Below the pieces are notes generated by a model that had not been told where the DNA came from, made no database searches, and saw nothing but the letters and a program-made list of their open reading frames with translations. Both the position numbers and the translations under genes were made by a program. Below, piece after piece: positions 4,555 through 7,092 of a stretch of 7,092 nucleotides of DNA. Within the stretch, counting starts at the first letter, position 1, and every line of letters starts with the position of its first letter. Origin of the DNA: Candidatus Eiseniibacteriota bacterium (GTDB lineage: Bacteria > Joyebacterota > Joyebacteria > Joyebacterales > Joyebacteraceae); NCBI GenBank assembly GCA_030639555.1, contig DAOWCM010000114.1, positions 1-7,092 of the forward strand, given 5' to 3'.

Positions 4555-5721
4555 CTACGCCTGTGCCGGATCATCGGGAGATCCGGGGTTCCCGAGGCCG
4601 AGGAAGGCCGTCGCCCTCCTGGTATGCTCTGCTGTCAGATCCAGGAAGCCGCTGCCGGAGAGCTGCCGGAGCGTCTCTTCGTAGGCGGTCTTCATGACGC
4701 TTGGGATCTTCTCAATGTCGCAGAGCCCGACGCCGATGGTCCTCGGCCTCAATAGGATTACCGAGAAGCCTCGCCGGGGCCTGTGGCAGTGAAGCAGGTT
4801 GTAGTCCGTGATGGCGCGGCTCTGGATGCTGTTCGAGTAGAGAACGAGGCTCATCGGGTGGGAGAGCGACTCCTCGCGGGGAGCGTTGCCGCCATAGCCC
4901 AGGTCGACCGCGATCACCGCAGTGCGGCGTCGCCCGAGTCTGCGCGCGGACTGCCAGTCGTGGAACGCCGTCGCGATCGGTAGATGCTCGACGGTCGCGC
5001 CGTCGATGTAGAATCTGCTGCCGATCTTCTTCGGCGGCAGTGTGCCCGGGATCGCCATCGATGCGCCGATGGCATCGGCAAGACTCAGATCGGGCGACGT
5101 CTCGCGGCAGAAGACGCACTTGGTCGTCTTCTCCCGACGTTGAGGCTCGGGTCTGCCGGTGCCTATGTCGAAGGCCACGCATGAGAACGGTATTGCGAGG
5201 TCCGAGAACTTAGGGGCGCCGCCGGCGTAACGCTGCAGGAGATTGCTCAGATACTCCCCCAGCCTGGTCGAGTCGTAGACGCCCGCGCGATCGAAGGAGC
5301 GTCCCGCAAACGCTCGAATCACCTCTCCCGCAACCAGCCGCATCGCCGGATGTCTCGCGGCGAATCCGAACAGCTCATCCGGATGAGTGATGTCGAGCAT
5401 CACCTCCTCGAGCTGCGCCACTGTCAGCCCCGCGGCGCGGAGCCCTCCGATCACGGCGCCCGCGGAGGTGCCGTAGATCGCGGCGACGGGCACGCCCAGG
5501 AGTTCGAGCACTCTCAGTACACTCACGTGACAGGACATCGCCATGCCGCCGCCCGACAGCGCGACGACGACCCTCTTGCGCCTGAGGAAGCGCAGAAGGG
5601 GGGAGAACTGCTTCTTCCAGTGTTTGAGGTCCTCGCCGGCCAGCGTCGCTCCGTCCTTGGACGGCGGCTCCTGCGGCTGCCGCGCGAGCGAGAACCAGTC
5701 GAAATCTCTCTCAGCGCTCAT
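4555..5721 (-). CDS. Patatin-like phospholipase family protein
   Basis: Patatin-family enzymes hydrolyse acyl esters of phospholipids or related lipids with a Ser-Asp dyad. The 388-residue product shows the parts in order: a Gly-rich oxyanion segment S56-GGG-M60, the nucleophile elbow G84-T-S86-A-G88, the ASMAIPG block at 220-226, and D240-G-A for the catalytic Asp. S86 and D240 form the expected dyad. The usual GGGxRG start of the oxyanion motif is altered: GGGMAMSCHVSVL has no Arg and no second Gly. A CxxC (C202, C205) lies in the central loop. There is no signal peptide; the N-terminus has a basic stretch (about 33-50, LKHWKKQF to RRKR) that could meet membrane surfaces. GGAG lies 8 bases before the ATG, and the start is 13 bases after the permease stop, so the two genes are very likely co-transcribed. 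Catalytic activity is likely but the altered glycine loop leaves doubt. Confidence 0.88.
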   Translation of the reverse strand: MSAERDFDWFSLARQPQEPPSKDGATLAGEDLKHWKKQFSPLLRFLRRKRVVVALSGGGMAMSCHVSVLRVLELLGVPVAAIYGTSAGAVIGGLRAAGLTVAQLEEVMLDITHPDELFGFAARHPAMRLVAGEVIRAFAGRSFDRAGVYDSTRLGEYLSNLLQRYAGGAPKFSDLAIPFSCVAFDIGTGRPEPQRREKTTKCVFCRETSPDLSLADAIGASMAIPGTLPPKKIGSRFYIDGATVEHLPIATAFHDWQSARRLGRRRTAVIAVDLGYGGNAPREESLSHPMSLVLYSNSIQSRAITDYNLLHCHRPRRGFSVILLRPRTIGVGLCDIEKIPSVMKTAYEETLRQLSGSGFLDLTAEHTRRATAFLGLGNPGSPDDPAQA

Positions 5722-5734
5722 CCCAGTGACTCCA

Positions 5735-7033
5735 CTAGCCCGCGAACAGGCCGAACAGCGCCCCGGTCACGGTGGACATGATCAGAACCAGCGTCAGGTA
5801 GACGAGCGTCTTCCTCGTCCCTATGACGCTGCGCAGTATCAGGATGTTAGGAAGCGAGACTGCCGGGCCGGCCAGAAGGAACGCCAGAGCCGGCCCCTTC
5901 GCCATTCCTGCGCCCACCAATCCCTGGACTATGGGTATCTCGGTCATCGTGCAGAAGTACATCAGACCGGAGGCCACGGCCGCAACCATATTCGACAGTA
6001 TCGAGTTATCGCCCACTAACCCTGCGACCCACGCGGACGGTATCAGTCCCTCATGGCCGGGCCTGCCCAGCATCGCTCCGACGACCAGGATTCCCACGAA
6101 GAGAAGCGGGAGGATGTCCCTGGCGAGGTCCCACGAGCCGTCGAGCCAGTCGCGCGTCTCCCGGGTTCCCGTGGCCGCCACGACGGTCAATCCGGCCATG
6201 CCCGCCAGAAACGGTATCAGGGGTCTCCCGGGGAAGAGCAGCGCGAGGGCCGTCACGGCGGCTCCTGCGCTCACGATGGTCCAGGCGCGCAGGCCGAACC
6301 ACCTGACGAGTACCACGCCCAGCACGATGGCGGACGCGCCGGTCAGGGGCCACCTCGCCACGTAGATTGCGTGAGAGATGCCGGTGCCGCCGGCCGCGTA
6401 CCAGTTTGCGAAGGCCAGGATCGCCACGGTCGAGGCGAAAACCGCCATGCTCTGGCGCAGAGGCCGCTCGACCTCGGGCCTGGGCTCAGCGAGCTGCTCC
6501 TCCGCCCGAACGGTCTCCTCGTGGCGGAAGATGAAATGCATGATGAGTCCGATGACGATGCTGAAGACGATTGCTCCGGCGGCCCTGGCGACTCCGAGCT
6601 GCGCGCCCAGTACGCGCGCCGTCAGGAATATCGCGATGACGTTGATGGCGGGACCCGCGTAGAGGAACGTTGTTGCGGGGCCCAATCCGGCGCCTCTGGA
6701 GTAGATGCCGGCGAAGAGCGGCAGAATGGTGCAGCTGCACACGGCCAGAATGCAGCCCGATACCGACGCCACGGCGTAGGACACGAACTTGCTGGCGTGC
6801 GCGCCCAGGTACCTCATCACAGAGGCCTTTGACACGAAAGCCGAGACGGCGCCCGCGATGAAGAGCGCCGGCAGGAGACCCATCAGCATGTGTTCGCGGA
6901 CGTACCACTGCACGAGCGCGAGGGCCTCAGTGACCGCGTTCCCGATCCTACCGGCGTCCATCGGGACCAGGTAGAACATCAGGAAGACGGCGGCAACAAT
7001 GAGAACGAACTTCCCGTCTCTCTTCCAGTCCAA
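5735..7033 (-). CDS. DUF318/ArsP-type membrane permease
   Basis: The 432-residue polytopic membrane protein has about ten to twelve hydrophobic segments and a charged cytoplasmic-type loop at about 168-192. It shows the hallmarks of the DUF318/ArsP_1 permease family (UPF0718, YraQ-like). These are C99-S-C101 followed by TILP, then AGPAIN at 126-131, and in the second half C361-TMTEIP with LAGPAVSLPN. The parallel Cys/Pro and GPA motifs in both halves indicate an internal repeat. Characterised ArsP proteins export trivalent organoarsenicals and some relatives are linked to other thiophilic metals; the substrate here is unknown. The start is TTG at 7033, with GAGGAG 7 bases upstream. The first ATG in frame (residue 25) would lose the first helix, so TTG is preferred. 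It begins 4 bases after the upstream stop and is followed 13 bases later by the patatin gene. Confidence 0.88.
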   Translation of the reverse strand: MDWKRDGKFVLIVAAVFLMFYLVPMDAGRIGNAVTEALALVQWYVREHMLMGLLPALFIAGAVSAFVSKASVMRYLGAHASKFVSYAVASVSGCILAVCSCTILPLFAGIYSRGAGLGPATTFLYAGPAINVIAIFLTARVLGAQLGVARAAGAIVFSIVIGLIMHFIFRHEETVRAEEQLAEPRPEVERPLRQSMAVFASTVAILAFANWYAAGGTGISHAIYVARWPLTGASAIVLGVVLVRWFGLRAWTIVSAGAAVTALALLFPGRPLIPFLAGMAGLTVVAATGTRETRDWLDGSWDLARDILPLLFVGILVVGAMLGRPGHEGLIPSAWVAGLVGDNSILSNMVAAVASGLMYFCTMTEIPIVQGLVGAGMAKGPALAFLLAGPAVSLPNILILRSVIGTRKTLVYLTLVLIMSTVTGALFGLFAG

Positions 7034-7037
7034 GCGC

Positions 7038-7092
7038 TTACTCCTCTTTCTCCTGCGCCCACGGACGCGCGCGCAGAAGTTCAGTCACCCAC
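7038..7092 (-). CDS. 3' end of the upstream operon gene (partial)
   Basis: The last 17 codons run from 7091 to a TAA at 7040-7038 and read WVTELLRARPWAQEKEE. The charged, helix-prone tail is protein-like, and its final GAGGAG codons double as the SD of the permease gene. DUF318 permeases are often next to an ArsR-type regulator or a small thioredoxin-like protein, but 17 residues do not allow a family call. Confidence 0.5.
   Translation of the reverse strand, partial: WVTELLRARPWAQEKEE

Noticed and set aside
6053..6832. Long plus-strand open frame opposite the permease gene
   Set aside because: Its product is dominated by Gly, Arg, Asp, Glu and His, the expected antisense image of a GC-rich membrane-protein gene, and there is no SD or recognisable motif.

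Overview
The window is GC-rich bacterial DNA, judged by eye, with short intergenic gaps. Export signals (two cleavable-type signal peptides, one lipobox) suggest a didermic bacterium, but nothing here fixes the phylum. The many orphan proteins would suit a poorly sampled, perhaps metagenomic, lineage. I see no phage, transposon, CRISPR, rRNA or tRNA features.

Layout. (1) 1-1500, plus strand: the 3' end of a membrane-protein gene overlaps or closely precedes an exported protein with three rhodanese folds, of which only the last keeps a complete-looking catalytic cysteine loop. (2) 1500-2500: a perfect 12-bp hairpin separates this from a convergent minus-strand gene for a secreted, internally duplicated protein with one EF-hand-like calcium loop. 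That gene has a candidate promoter, a leader hairpin and a strong Shine-Dalgarno (SD) site. (3) 2416-2732, minus strand: a very small unit with a promoter-like pair, a 29-codon membrane ORF and a hairpin. (4) 2738-3490, minus strand: a cysteine-rich lipoprotein built from 13-residue tandem repeats, with its own terminator. (5) 3491-3967: a non-coding stretch of about 480 bases between divergent genes, rich in inverted repeats. (6) 3968-4453, plus strand: an orphan protein with paired CxxC motifs, followed by a good intrinsic terminator. (7) 4555-7092, minus strand: a tight operon running from an upstream gene (only its last 17 codons are visible) to a DUF318/ArsP-type permease with a TTG start, then a patatin-like phospholipase.

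Working together. Only the minus-strand operon at the right end is clearly a co-transcribed unit, with gaps of 4 and 13 bases. The rest are single-gene units with their own signals. A loose shared theme is thiol and metal chemistry: a sulfurtransferase, a Cys-rich lipoprotein, a CxxC protein and a permease with a CSC motif. This is inference from cysteine content and neighbourhood, not proof of one pathway. The best candidates for undescribed biology are the 13-residue-repeat Cys lipoprotein and the 29-codon membrane ORF.
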